Positions 50,134-59,803 are shown, numbered from the stretch's first letter. The stretch: DNA of 64,000 nucleotides from Pseudomonas sp. CFBP13508 (GCF_005233515.1 NZ_QFZZ01000009.1:62001-126000), one strand, 5' to 3'. Numbers and translations: made by a program. The notes: generated by a model from the sequence alone, not told the origin.

Positions 50134-51528
50134 ATGAAAGTGCGACTGACCTTCCTCGCCGCCAGCCTGCTACTGGCGGCCTGCAGCAGCCCGGCGCCGC
50201 GCCTCGACAGCGGCGTACAGCCACCGAGCGCGTGGCAGTCCGCCGCCAACCATGGCGCGCTGCAGAGCAATCGGCAATGGTGGACGCAATTCGGCAGCCC
50301 CGAGCTGGAGCGGCTGGTGGAACAGGCGCGGCTGGGCAGCTATGACCTCGCCGCCGCCGTGGCGCGAGTCAGACAGGCCGAGGCCAGCGCAACCATCGCC
50401 GGCGCCCCGCTGCTGCCCGAACTCAAGGCCGGGCTGAATGCCAACCGGCAGAAACTGATCCACGGCAAGGGCTACAGCCAATTGGATGTCAGCCCGGAAA
50501 ATCGTTCGCTGGACTATTACGATGCCGAGCTCAGCGCCAGTTACGAGATCGATTTCTGGGGCGGCAAGCGAGCCGCGCGCGACAGTGCCGTGTTCGGCGT
50601 GCAGGCCAGCGAGTTCGACCGCGCCACCGTCGAGCTGACCTTGCTCAGCGGCGTCGCCAACAGTTACACCCAAGCCCTGGCCTTGCGTGAGCAGGCGCGC
50701 ATTGCCGCACTCAATCTGGCCAATGCACAAAATGTGCTGCATCTGGTGCAGACCCGTTTCGACGCCGGCAGCGCCACCGCGCTGGAACTGGCCCAGCAGA
50801 AAAGCCTGGTGGCCGAACAACAGCGCCGCCTGCCGCTGGTGCAGCAGCAGGCCCGCGAAGCACAGATCAGCCTCGCCGCCCTGCTCGGCCGACCGGTACA
50901 AACGTTACCGTTGCCCACGCAATCCTTCGCCCAATTGCACTGGCCGGACATCGCCAGCGGCGTGCCGAGCGAATTGCTCAGCCGCCGCCCGGACATCGCG
51001 AGCGCGGAGGCCAAGCTCGCCGCAGCCCAGGCTGATGTCACCGTCGCCCGCGCCGCGATGCTGCCGAAAATCACCCTGACCGCCAGCCTCGGCAGCGGCG
51101 CTGATCTAGCCGCCGATTTGCTACGCACGACGTTCTACAACCTCTCCTCGGGGCTGACCGCGCCGATCTTCAACAACGGCCGCCTCAGCGCCGAACGCGA
51201 CAAGGCCAAGGCGCGACAGGAAGAATTGCTGGAGACCTATCGCGGGGCAATCATCAACGGCTTCGCCGACGTCGAAAAAGCCCTCAGCAGCATTCGCGGC
51301 CTCGACGAACAACGGCAATGGCAAAGCGAAGAACTGAACCAGGCACAAACCGCCTTCGACATCGCCCAAAGCCGCTACCAGGCCGGCGCCGAAGACCTGC
51401 TCACCGTCCTGCAAACCCAGCGCACGCTGTATGCCGCGCAAGACCTCAACGTGCAACTGCGCCTGTCGCGGTTGCAGGCGAGCATTGCCTTGTACAAAGC
51501 GTTGGGGGGTGGCTGGGAGGTGATCTGA
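50134..51528 (+). CDS. opmQ: Outer-membrane factor OpmQ
   Basis: This TolC-family lipoprotein has 464 residues. It has a lipobox (LLLAACSS) with Cys near residue 17 and the NodT-type repeats (two OEP domains, about 60-250 and 270-460). Internal signatures include WWTQFGSPELERLVEQAR, YDAELSASYEIDFWGG and LSRRPDIASAEAKLAAAQADV. It follows pvdT by 7 bases and completes the tripartite pump. The ATG at 50134 is the only one that gives the lipoprotein signal. A long REP array starts 27 bases after its stop. Confidence 0.92.
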   Translation: MKVRLTFLAASLLLAACSSPAPRLDSGVQPPSAWQSAANHGALQSNRQWWTQFGSPELERLVEQARLGSYDLAAAVARVRQAEASATIAGAPLLPELKAGLNANRQKLIHGKGYSQLDVSPENRSLDYYDAELSASYEIDFWGGKRAARDSAVFGVQASEFDRATVELTLLSGVANSYTQALALREQARIAALNLANAQNVLHLVQTRFDAGSATALELAQQKSLVAEQQRRLPLVQQQAREAQISLAALLGRPVQTLPLPTQSFAQLHWPDIASGVPSELLSRRPDIASAEAKLAAAQADVTVARAAMLPKITLTASLGSGADLAADLLRTTFYNLSSGLTAPIFNNGRLSAERDKAKARQEELLETYRGAIINGFADVEKALSSIRGLDEQRQWQSEELNQAQTAFDIAQSRYQAGAEDLLTVLQTQRTLYAAQDLNVQLRLSRLQASIALYKALGGGWEVI

Positions 51529-51555
51529 CGGAGATGCGTCGACTGGACTGACGCC

Positions 51556-52534
51556 TTCGCGAGCAGGCTCGCTCCCACAAATGGAATTCGGTTTGGACCA
51601 AGATCTTCGGCATGACCAAGGCCCCCTGTGGGAGCGAGCCTGCTCGCGAAGGGGTCCTGTCAGGCACTGATGCATCTGGATGACACACCGTATTCGCGAG
51701 CAGGCTCGCTCCCACAAATGGAATTCGGTTTGGACCAAAATCTTCCACACGACCAAGGCCCGATGTGGGAGCGAGCTTGCTCGCGAAGAGGTCCTGTCAG
51801 GCACTGATGCATCTGAATGACACCCCGCATTCGCGAGCAAGCTCGCTCCCACAAATGGAATTCGGATTGGACCGAAATTTTCGGCACGACCAAGGCCCAT
51901 GTGGGAGCGAGCCTGCTCGCGAAGGGGTCCTGTCAGGCACTGATGCATCTGAATGACACACCGCATTCGCGAGCAGGCTCGCTCCCACAAATGGAATTCG
52001 GTCTGGACCGAAATCTCCGCCACGACCAAGGCCCATGTGGGAGCGAGCTTGCTCGCGAAGGGGTCCTGTCAGGCACTGATGCATCTGAATGACACACCGT
52101 ATTCGCGAGCAGGCTCGCTCCCACAAAGGAATTCTGTTTGGACCGAAATCTCCGCCACGACCAATGCCCCATGTGGGAGCGAGCTTGCTCGCGAAAAGGT
52201 CGTGTCAGGCGCTGATGCATCTGGATGACACACCGCATTCGCGAGCAGGCTCGCTCCCACAAGGGGAATTCGGTTTGGACGGAAATCTCCGCCACGACCA
52301 AGGCCCCATGTGGGAGCGAGCCTGCTCGCGAATAGGCCTTGTCAGGCGCTGATGCGTTGGATGACACACCGCATTCGCGAGCAAGCTCGCTCCCACAAAT
52401 GGAATTCGGTTTGGACCAAGATCTTCGGCATGACCAAGGCCCCCTGTGGGAGCGAGCCTGCTCGCGAAGGGGTCCTGTCAGGCACTGATGCACCTGAATG
52501 ACACACCGCATTCGCGAGCAGGCTCGCTCCCACA
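51556..52534. repeat. Tandem array of about seven REP-pair (BIME-like) units
   Basis: A 136-137-bp unit repeats through this 979-bp gap. The marker CAGGCACTGATGCA or its variant CAGGCGCTGATGC occurs at 51661, 51798, 51934, 52070, 52206, 52343 and 52479. Each unit has two facing REPs, one spacer around CTGTCAGGC…GATGACACACC and another around GGAATTCGGTTTGGACC. Some REP stems read GAGCTTGCTC or GAGCAAGCTC, a change that keeps the hairpin. No gene is supported here. It separates opmQ from pvdP. Confidence 0.92.
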
Positions 52535-52577
52535 AGGGGATTGCGAACTATTCTGGATATGTGTGTGTTGAACCCTT

Positions 52578-54203
52578 CTAGAGCTGTCGGCCCTTGACCT
52601 TCAGGTGCCGTGCATACCACGGGCGCTGCGGCACTTTGCGGAACAGCTCGGTCATATTGTCTTCGTCGCCAAAAGTGATGCGCAGCGCCAGTTTCATGGT
52701 TTCCGGATCCATCTCCACTGAGCGGCCGACTTGCAGGCCGGGCACGGTGCTGCAGCCGTGGGTGTCGGGGCCGAGCCAGGGGTCGGCGACTTCCACCCAG
52801 CGTCCCGGTGCAAACCATGGCACGCCGTTGACTTCCAGACGGCTCACTTCGCCCGGATGAAAACGTTCATGGGCGCGGAACCAATCTTCCAGGCGATCAT
52901 CGATCCAGCCATGAAAGCGCCAGAACACCGGGTTCACATGGGAGGAAAACGGATCACCGAGAAAGTCGTTTTCCGGCGCATACCAGCGCGCAGCGAAGTC
53001 CGCCTGATCGCGCGCCATCGGCACCGGAATGTCGTTGGACGGATCACGCGCCACCGAAGCCCAGCGCATGTGCAGCCAGTCGTGCAGGCCCAGTTCGACT
53101 TCCGAACCGAACTGGCCAAGGGTCAATTTCGACAAATAACGCGGATCACGGTACTGCGATTCCCAAACCAGAAAATTGCTCTGAAAAGTCTCCGCCGCTT
53201 TGATGTCGCTGACCCATTTGGTGTACTCGTCATCACCCTCTGCCAGCCAGGTCGGCGGCAGTGAGTTGCCGTCGTGATTGTCGAAATAACGCGCGAAGCC
53301 TTTCCGGTCCCGTTCCAGCTCAGGCTGCGGCTGCGGAAACGCCGGCCACGACGGTAAATCCTGCATCGAGCGGGCGATGCCGAGCATGTGCCGGTGCATA
53401 AAGAAAAAATCCACGCCCGAGCCATTGCGATCCTTGCTCGGCCCACGGGCGTCGCGTTCCTTGTCACGTGGCCCGGGCTGCCAGCCGATGCCGCGCAGCG
53501 CTTCGCGTTTTTTCTCCGAGAGCTTGTGCCACTTGTCGCGGGTGGCGTGCCAGAGTTGGTGAAACAACCGATGCTCGGGCGCCACCAGCCAGGCCAACAG
53601 TTGCGGATTAAGCCCGGTGCGTTCACGGGCCTCGGGAAAACGCCGCTTGATGGCGATGAACTGATTGTCCAGCTCGGGCAACGCCAACGGCCGGTCCAGA
53701 CGCAGTACCTGCCCGGTGAACGTGGCGCTGCCGGCATTGCCGAACGCTGCCCAGACTTCATCCAGTTTGACTTTTAATTCATACACCGGTGGCGCCAGCG
53801 GCTCATCGGTGCGCAGCAGGCGCCAATACATCTCGGCGCCGTTGCCCGGTGCCAGATTGCCAATGACTTGATAACGCACAGGCCCTTCGGCACGCAGGTT
53901 CGCTCCGGTGTCGAGATAGCCGCGCAAGCCGCGCCCACGATGGGCAATGTCGAGAAACAGCTCCAGGCCTTGCGCCGGCAGACCATCAAGCCCCGCCGCC
54001 GCACCGGTAAAGCGAATGTCCCAGACCCCACGCAAATTGTCCGCCAGCTGTTGCCCGGCGGTGTCCGCCAGATCGACCGTGGCCTCGCCCGGGGTGATCG
54101 GAAACTCCTCGCGAGTCAGTTCACGATGTGCATAAAAAGCGGCAGGCAGCGCGGCGCCCGTGAGTGCCATGCCCGCCATGAACCAGCGTCGAGAGATCGT
54201 CAT
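52578..54203 (-). CDS. pvdP: Pyoverdine chromophore maturation tyrosinase PvdP
   Basis: PvdP is a periplasmic copper tyrosinase that closes the pyoverdine chromophore. The 541-residue protein begins with a Tat signal (SRRWFMAGMALTGAALPA). Candidate copper His residues are in FFFMHRHMLGIARS, LGLHDWLHMRWAS and HVNPVFWRFHGWID, which fit a type-3 dinuclear site. The start at 54203 places the twin Arg correctly; an in-frame ATG at 54224 is possible. The gene is divergent from pvdM, with a PvdS box on each side of the shared 207-bp gap. Confidence 0.93.
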   Translation of the reverse strand: MTISRRWFMAGMALTGAALPAAFYAHRELTREEFPITPGEATVDLADTAGQQLADNLRGVWDIRFTGAAAGLDGLPAQGLELFLDIAHRGRGLRGYLDTGANLRAEGPVRYQVIGNLAPGNGAEMYWRLLRTDEPLAPPVYELKVKLDEVWAAFGNAGSATFTGQVLRLDRPLALPELDNQFIAIKRRFPEARERTGLNPQLLAWLVAPEHRLFHQLWHATRDKWHKLSEKKREALRGIGWQPGPRDKERDARGPSKDRNGSGVDFFFMHRHMLGIARSMQDLPSWPAFPQPQPELERDRKGFARYFDNHDGNSLPPTWLAEGDDEYTKWVSDIKAAETFQSNFLVWESQYRDPRYLSKLTLGQFGSEVELGLHDWLHMRWASVARDPSNDIPVPMARDQADFAARWYAPENDFLGDPFSSHVNPVFWRFHGWIDDRLEDWFRAHERFHPGEVSRLEVNGVPWFAPGRWVEVADPWLGPDTHGCSTVPGLQVGRSVEMDPETMKLALRITFGDEDNMTELFRKVPQRPWYARHLKVKGRQL

Positions 54204-54248
54204 TGCCCTACCTGTGTCAGCCATGAAGCAGGCTTTATCCAAGCTAGA

Positions 54249-54272
54249 ACGTTTGCTCGGCGCGGAAATTTA
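54249..54272 (-). promoter_or_regulatory. PvdS (iron-starvation) box of pvdP
   Basis: On the minus strand, TAAAT (54272-54268) and CGT (54251-54249) are spaced by 16 bases, 46 bases before the pvdP start. Confidence 0.85.
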
Positions 54273-54324
54273 CGCCGCCGGCAAACATCACCCGCGCCGC
54301 TGCCGGGCATTTGTAACGCACACC

Positions 54325-54348
54325 TAAATTAGCCGTGCAGCCACTCGT
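54325..54348 (+). promoter_or_regulatory. PvdS (iron-starvation) box of pvdMNO
   Basis: TAAAT (54325-54329) and CGT (54346-54348) are spaced by 16 bases, 63 bases before the pvdM start. Confidence 0.85.
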
Positions 54349-54410
54349 TCTTCCCAGATAGCAAAGGCCCCTGCGCCTGCACCTCGACGGCGAACCTGAA
54401 TGAGATGGCA

Positions 54411-55775
54411 ATGACAAAACCGCGTTGGAAAAAGGCTCTATTCATCGGCCTGCCGCTGGCCCTGGCGATCAGTGCCGGCGCAGGACTTCTGGCCTGGGAT
54501 TACCTGAACAACCCCGGCTACCCGGTGAAGGTGATGAAACAGGCGAGCGAGTTGCAGGATCGCCTGCTGTCGTTCGACAGCCACATCACCGTGCCGCTGA
54601 GTTTCGGCAGCCACGACCACGAAGCCGACAAGGATGGCTCGGGCCAATTCGACCTGGTCAAGGCCAATCGCGGACGCTTGTCCGGCGCAGCATTGACGGT
54701 GTTTGGCTGGCCGGAAATGTGGAACGGGCCGAACGCCCCGCACCGTCCGACCGAGGGTTTTGTCGAAGAGGCGCGCAACCAGCAGGAAGTGCGCTACAAG
54801 ATCATTTCCGGGATCGTCCGCGACTTCCCCAATCAGGCCGGCATCGCCTACACGCCAGATGATTTCCGCCGCCTGCACGGCGAGGGCAAGTTTGCGATCT
54901 TCATCAGCATGCTCAACGCCTACCCGCTGGGCGATGATCTGAGCAAGCTCGACCTGTGGGCCGGGCGCGGCATGCGCATGTTCGGCTTCAGTTACATCGG
55001 CAACAATAGCTGGGCCGACTCATCGCGACCGCTGCCGTTTTTCAATGATTCGCCCGATGCCCTCGACGGTCTGTCGGACATCGGCAAACAAGCGGTGCAG
55101 CGCTTGAACGATCTGGGCGTGATCATCGACGTGTCGCAGATGTCGAGCAAAGCCCTCGAGCAAGTTGCCGAACTGAGCCGCACACCGCTGGTGGCCTCGC
55201 ACTCGGCGCCCCGGGCGGCTGTGGATATCCCGCGCAACCTCAGCGACAAAGAGCTGCAACTGATCAAAAACAGTGGCGGCGTGGTGCAAGTGGTCGCTTT
55301 CTCGCAATACCTGAAACCGCTGACCCAGGGCACGCAGGACAAACTCAATGCGCTGCGTGCGCGCTTCGATCTGCCGCCACTGCCCAACCTCGCCATGGCG
55401 CTGATGCCGGGCGATCCGATCATCACCGCCTGGTCGGAACAGAAGCTCGGCCAGTACGCCAGCGGCCTCTACGCGATCCTCGAAGAGGAACCGAAAGCCA
55501 CCCTCAAGGACTTCGGCGACGCCATCGATTACACGGTGCGCAAGATCGGTATCGACCACGTCGGCATTGCTTCGGATTTCAACGATGGTGGCGGCATCAA
55601 GGGCTGGGAAAACGTCGGCGAGATCCGCAACGTCACCGCCGAACTGCTGCAGCGCGGCTACTCCGAAGCGGACATTGCCAAGCTCTGGGGCGGCAACTTC
55701 ATGCGCGTCTGGGATCAGGTGCGAAAAGCCGCGAAACCGGCGCTGGCGGCACGCCAGGAGGTGGCGCGACCATGA
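54411..55775 (+). CDS. pvdM: Periplasmic dipeptidase-like PvdM
   Basis: PvdM is a renal-dipeptidase-family protein needed for pyoverdine maturation in the periplasm. The 454-residue protein has an N-terminal membrane anchor or signal (ALFIGLPLALAISAGAGLLA). The amidohydrolase fold contains the metal-site segment SFDSHITVP (Asp/His) and VASHSAPRAAVD, with DHVGIASDFNDGGG near the C-terminus. I start at the ATG at 54411, which has GAG six bases upstream; an ATG at 54405 is equally possible. Its stop overlaps the pvdN start (ATGA), so the two are co-translated. Confidence 0.92.
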   Translation: MTKPRWKKALFIGLPLALAISAGAGLLAWDYLNNPGYPVKVMKQASELQDRLLSFDSHITVPLSFGSHDHEADKDGSGQFDLVKANRGRLSGAALTVFGWPEMWNGPNAPHRPTEGFVEEARNQQEVRYKIISGIVRDFPNQAGIAYTPDDFRRLHGEGKFAIFISMLNAYPLGDDLSKLDLWAGRGMRMFGFSYIGNNSWADSSRPLPFFNDSPDALDGLSDIGKQAVQRLNDLGVIIDVSQMSSKALEQVAELSRTPLVASHSAPRAAVDIPRNLSDKELQLIKNSGGVVQVVAFSQYLKPLTQGTQDKLNALRARFDLPPLPNLAMALMPGDPIITAWSEQKLGQYASGLYAILEEEPKATLKDFGDAIDYTVRKIGIDHVGIASDFNDGGGIKGWENVGEIRNVTAELLQRGYSEADIAKLWGGNFMRVWDQVRKAAKPALAARQEVARP

Positions 55776-57058
55776 CCGATCGTCGCACTTTCCTGAAGCA
55801 GGCCGGCCTGCTCGCCGCCGCCCTGCCCCTGGGCGCCAGCCTGACTGCACCGGCGGCCATCGCTGCTGCGCCCACTGCGTCGCGGGACAAATGGGCGCAG
55901 TTGCGTCAGTTGTTCGATCAGGATCCTCAGGCGATTCACTTCGCCAATTTCCTCGTCACCTCGCACCCCAAACCGGTGCGCGAAGCGATCGAACGCCATC
56001 GCGCGGCGCTGGATCTGAATCCGGGTCTGGCGATGGATTGGGATCTGGGCGTCACCGAGAAGCGCGAAGAAAACGTGCGCCACTGGGCCGGCCAGTATCT
56101 GCAAGCCAAACCGGCGCAGATCGCGCTGACTGGCAGCACCACCGAAGGCCTGGCGATGATCTACGGCAGCGTGCAGGTGCGCGCGGATCAGGAAATTCTC
56201 ACCACGGTTCACGAGCATTATTCGACGCGCAACATCCTCGATTTCCGCAGCCGGCGTGACGGCACGCGCGTGCGCAAACTCACCCTGTTCGAAAACCCGC
56301 AGAGCATTTCTCTGGATCAGGTGCTCGACACGATCAATCGCAGCATCCGCCCCGAAACCCGCGTGCTGGGCATGACCTGGGTGCATTCGGGCAGCGGTGT
56401 GAAGCTGCCGATCAGCGAAATCTCGCGGGTAGTCGATGAGCACAACCGTCAGCGCGACGACCAGGATCGGCTGATCTACGTGGTTGATGGTGTGCACGGT
56501 TTTGGCGTCGACGACTTGAGTTTCCCGCAGATGAACTGCGACTTTTTCATCGCCGGCACGCACAAGTGGATGTTCGGCCCGCGCGGCACCGGCATCGTCT
56601 GCAGCCGCACCGAAGAACTGAAATACGTCAGCCCCAGCGTGCCGACCTTCTCCGAGGCCACGGCCTTCTCGACCATCATGACCCCGGGCGGCTACCACGC
56701 CTTCGAGCATCGCTGGGCGCTGGACGAAGCCTTCAAGTTGCACCTGCAGCTGGGCAAAGCCGAGGTGCAGACGCGCATTCATCAGCTCAACAGCTACCTC
56801 AAGCAACGCTTGCAGGAGCACCGCAATATCGAGTTGGTGACCCCGCTCGACTCGCAGTTCTCCGCCGGTTTCACCTTCTTCCGGATCAAGGGCCAGGACA
56901 GCGACGCAGTGGCGGCCTGGCTAATGCAGAACCGGGTGATCTGCGACGCGGTCAGCCGCGACGTCGGGCCAGTAATTCGCACCGCGCCGGGCTTGCTCAA
57001 CAGCGAAGCCGAAGTGGATCGCTTCATGGACATCCTCGGCAAAAAGCTGCGCGCCTGA
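55772..57058 (+). CDS. pvdN: PLP-dependent pyoverdine side-chain enzyme PvdN
   Basis: PvdN modifies the glutamate side chain of pyoverdine to succinamide or similar in the periplasm. The 428-residue protein has a Tat signal (DRRTFLKQAGLLAAALPLG). The class V aminotransferase fold includes LTGSTTEGLAMIYG and VVDGVHGFGVDD. The Schiff-base lysine is in AGTHKWMFGPRGTG (near 262). The first codon overlaps the pvdM stop. PLP enzymes exported by Tat are rare, which supports the identification. Confidence 0.95.
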   Translation: MTDRRTFLKQAGLLAAALPLGASLTAPAAIAAAPTASRDKWAQLRQLFDQDPQAIHFANFLVTSHPKPVREAIERHRAALDLNPGLAMDWDLGVTEKREENVRHWAGQYLQAKPAQIALTGSTTEGLAMIYGSVQVRADQEILTTVHEHYSTRNILDFRSRRDGTRVRKLTLFENPQSISLDQVLDTINRSIRPETRVLGMTWVHSGSGVKLPISEISRVVDEHNRQRDDQDRLIYVVDGVHGFGVDDLSFPQMNCDFFIAGTHKWMFGPRGTGIVCSRTEELKYVSPSVPTFSEATAFSTIMTPGGYHAFEHRWALDEAFKLHLQLGKAEVQTRIHQLNSYLKQRLQEHRNIELVTPLDSQFSAGFTFFRIKGQDSDAVAAWLMQNRVICDAVSRDVGPVIRTAPGLLNSEAEVDRFMDILGKKLRA

Positions 57059-57094
57059 CCCTCGACTGCCGTTTTCCTTTCAAAGAGACGACCC

Positions 57095-57982
57095 ATGAAA
57101 AAGCCTCACGCGTCAATCCTCTCCAAAGCCCTGCCCGCACTGGCGCTAAGCGCCCTCTGCACTGCGCTGTTGCCCGGCACCGCGCACGCGGCGACAGCAC
57201 CCGCTGCGGGCAAGGTGTTCAAGGATTGCAAGGACTGCCCGGAAATGGTCGTGCTGCCGACTGGCAGCTACACCATGGGCACGCCGGACGATGAAGTCGG
57301 CCGCCAACCCGACGAAGGCCCGCTGCACACCGTGACGTTCAGCAAACCATTCGCTATCAGCCGCTCGCAGGTGCTGGTGGGCGAATGGGACGCCTATGTG
57401 CGCGAGACCGGCAACAAGCCCTACGACTTCGATGATCGCCCGGGGCGCCGTTGCACCGCCGGCAAGCCGGAATTCAAACAGACGCCACGTGACCCGGCCG
57501 TATGCATGAACGTCGCCGAAGCCCAGGGCTACATCGACTGGCTGTCGAAAAAGACCGGCCACGCCTATCGCCTGCAAAGCGAATCGATCCGCGAATACGC
57601 CGCCCGGGGCGGCAGCACCGGGCCTTTCCCGTTCCCGTTCGATGAGGGCAAGGATTACCAGATCTCCAAACACGCCAACACCTATGGCGCAGCCGACGGC
57701 TACAACTTCACCTCGCCGGCCGGCACCTTCCCGGCCAATGCGTTTGGCGTGTTCGACGCCCACGGCAACGTCTACGAATGGACCGCCGATTGCTATCACC
57801 CGGACTACTCCGGAGTGCCCGCCGACGGTCGCCCATGGACCCAGGAAAACTGCGAACGCCAGGTCATGCGCGGCAACGACTGGGGCGAAGCGCCGATCTT
57901 CTCGCGCTCGGGCAACCGCAACAGCAGCTGGCCGACCAGCAAGGGCGACTGGCTGGGCTTTCGCGTAGTACGCGACCTCTGA
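57095..57982 (+). CDS. pvdO: Formylglycine-generating-enzyme-like PvdO
   Basis: PvdO is a periplasmic FGE/sulfatase-modifying-factor fold protein required for ferribactin oxidation to dihydropyoverdine. The 295-residue protein has a Sec signal peptide ending in GTAHA at about residue 33. FGE-family motifs follow: MVVLPTGSYTMGTPDDE, YRLQSESIREYAARGG, FGVFDAHGNVYEWTADCYHPDY and RSGNRNSSWPTSKGDWLGFRVVRD. AAAGAGACG precedes the ATG, 36 bases after pvdN. A terminator follows. Confidence 0.94.
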   Translation: MKKPHASILSKALPALALSALCTALLPGTAHAATAPAAGKVFKDCKDCPEMVVLPTGSYTMGTPDDEVGRQPDEGPLHTVTFSKPFAISRSQVLVGEWDAYVRETGNKPYDFDDRPGRRCTAGKPEFKQTPRDPAVCMNVAEAQGYIDWLSKKTGHAYRLQSESIREYAARGGSTGPFPFPFDEGKDYQISKHANTYGAADGYNFTSPAGTFPANAFGVFDAHGNVYEWTADCYHPDYSGVPADGRPWTQENCERQVMRGNDWGEAPIFSRSGNRNSSWPTSKGDWLGFRVVRDL

Positions 57983-57993
57983 TCCCGCCCTCG

Positions 57994-58019
57994 ACGAGCG
58001 CAGCCACGCCTGCGCTCGT
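57994..58019 (+). terminator. Terminator of pvdMNO
   Basis: ACGAGCGCAG pairs perfectly with CTGCGCTCGT across a six-base loop, 12 bases after the pvdO stop. The T run is short (TTT), so termination may be partial. Confidence 0.7.
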
Positions 58020-58020
58020 T

Positions 58021-58044
58021 TAAAGAAACTCCGCGACCATTCGT
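58021..58044 (+). promoter_or_regulatory. Variant PvdS box of pvdE
   Basis: TAAAG (58021-58025) and CGT (58042-58044) are spaced by exactly 16 bases. This differs from the consensus only in the fifth base. It begins right at the foot of the pvdO terminator, 48 bases before pvdE. Confidence 0.65.
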
Positions 58045-58091
58045 TTTCCTTAAGTACCGGCACTCCCTCCGCATCGAAGCAGGAATCCTCC

Positions 58092-59741
58092 ATGACCAAG
58101 CCTACGCGTGGGGCGATCAACGAATTGTTCGCCCTGCTCAAGCCCTTCCGCCTGATCGTCTCGGCGTCCATCGTGCTCGGCATGCTCGGCGGCCTGAGCG
58201 TCACCGTGCTGCTGGCGACCATCAACAACGCCCTGCATTCCGATGACGGCCTGACCCGCACCGTGGTGATGATCTTCGCCGGCCTCTGTGCCCTGGCCCT
58301 GCTGACCACGATCCTGTCGGACATCGGCACCAACTACGTCGGCCAGCACATCATCGCCAAACTGCGCAAAGAGCTGGGGGAGAAAGTCCTGTCGGCGCCG
58401 ATCGACCAGATCGAACGCTATCGCAGCCATCGCCTGATTCCGGTGCTGACCCACGACGTCGACACCATCAGCGACTTCGCCTTCGCCTTCGCGCCGCTGG
58501 CGATTTCCATGACCGTGACCCTTGGTTGTCTCGGCTATCTGGCCATGCTGTCGTGGCCGATGTTCCTGATGATGCTGGTGGCCATCGCCATCGGCACCAC
58601 CATCCAGGCGATTGCGCGGGCCAAGGGCATGCGCGGTTTCTACGCCGCCCGCGACTCCGAAGACGAACTGCAAAAGCATTACAACGCGATCGCCGAAGGC
58701 GCCAAGGAACTGCGCATTCACCGGCCGCGCCGCCAGCGCATGTTCGTCGCCGGCATTCAGAAAACCGCCGAGAAAATCTGCGACACCCAGATCAGATCGA
58801 TCAACACCTTCGTCATCGCCAAGTCGTTTGGCTCAATGCTGTTCTTCGTGGTCATCGGCATGGCCCTGGCCCTGCAATCGCTGTGGCCGAGTGCCGACAA
58901 AGCGGTGATGAGCGGTTTCGTTCTGGTGCTGCTGTACATGAAGGGGCCGCTGGAACACCTGATCAGCACCCTGCCGATCATCAGCCGCGCACAGATTGCC
59001 TTCCGCCGCATCGCCGAGCTGAGTGAACAGTTCTCCTCACCGGAACCGCACCTGTTGCTGCAGGATCAGGGCAGCAAGCCGGCCGCCGTCAACAGCCTGG
59101 AACTGCGCAACGTGCGCTACGCCTTCCCTCCCGTGGAAGGCAGCGAGCCGTTCCGCCTCGGCCCGGTGAACCTGCGCATCGAACAGGGCGACATCGTGTT
59201 CATCGTCGGTGAGAACGGCTGCGGCAAAACCACGCTGATCAAACTGTTGCTGGGGCTGTACGCGCCGACCGAGGGCGAAATTCGCGTTAACGACAAGCCG
59301 ATCACTGCGGTCAACCGCGACGATTATCGGCAGAACTTCACGACGATCTTCGCCGACTACTACCTGTTCGATGACTTGATCCAGGGCGATCGTGAAGTGC
59401 CGCAGGATGCCACCCGCTACCTCGAACGCCTGGAGATCGCCCACAAGGTCAGCGTGCGCGACGGCGCGTTCAGCACCACCGACCTGTCCACCGGCCAACG
59501 CAAGCGCCTGGCACTGGTCAACGCCTGGCTCGAAGAGCGCCCAGTGCTGGTGTTCGATGAATGGGCGGCGGATCAGGACCCGACCTTCCGGCGGATCTTC
59601 TATACCGAGCTGCTGCCCGACCTCAAGCGCCTGGGCAAAACCATCATCGTGATTTCTCACGACGACCGTTACTTCGACGTCGCCGATCAACTGGTGCGCA
59701 TGGAGGCCGGCAAGGTCAGAAGCGAACTGCAAACCGCTTGA
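58092..59741 (+). CDS. pvdE: Pyoverdine precursor exporter PvdE (cyclic-peptide ABC exporter)
   Basis: PvdE moves acylated ferribactin from the cytoplasm to the periplasm. The 549-residue half-transporter has six membrane helices in its first 320 residues, followed by the ATPase. Walker A is GENGCGKTTLIK (about 375), the signature is LSTGQRKRLALV, and Walker B is PVLVFDEWAADQDP with a catalytic His in VISHDDR. It belongs to the SyrD/PvdE subfamily. GCAGGAATCC lies upstream of the ATG. It has its own variant PvdS box and is followed by fpvA. Confidence 0.95.
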   Translation: MTKPTRGAINELFALLKPFRLIVSASIVLGMLGGLSVTVLLATINNALHSDDGLTRTVVMIFAGLCALALLTTILSDIGTNYVGQHIIAKLRKELGEKVLSAPIDQIERYRSHRLIPVLTHDVDTISDFAFAFAPLAISMTVTLGCLGYLAMLSWPMFLMMLVAIAIGTTIQAIARAKGMRGFYAARDSEDELQKHYNAIAEGAKELRIHRPRRQRMFVAGIQKTAEKICDTQIRSINTFVIAKSFGSMLFFVVIGMALALQSLWPSADKAVMSGFVLVLLYMKGPLEHLISTLPIISRAQIAFRRIAELSEQFSSPEPHLLLQDQGSKPAAVNSLELRNVRYAFPPVEGSEPFRLGPVNLRIEQGDIVFIVGENGCGKTTLIKLLLGLYAPTEGEIRVNDKPITAVNRDDYRQNFTTIFADYYLFDDLIQGDREVPQDATRYLERLEIAHKVSVRDGAFSTTDLSTGQRKRLALVNAWLEERPVLVFDEWAADQDPTFRRIFYTELLPDLKRLGKTIIVISHDDRYFDVADQLVRMEAGKVRSELQTA

Positions 59742-59803
59742 TCGAGGCAGCCGCGACCGGGCCGGAGAAAAAACTTTTCCGGTTTGCCGCGGCTTCCTCG
59801 TCT

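Noticed and set aside
51556..52534. CRISPR array
   Set aside because: The repeating unit is 136 bp with facing REPs and constant spacers. No variable spacers and no cas genes are present.
51797..52535. ORFs rich in CGSEPAREG/ASRLAPT-like peptides
   Set aside because: These peptides are translations of REP elements and not proteins.
59762..59795. Strong terminator between pvdE and fpvA
   Set aside because: CCGGA…TCCGG forms a small hairpin but lacks a proper T run, so it cannot be called a terminator.
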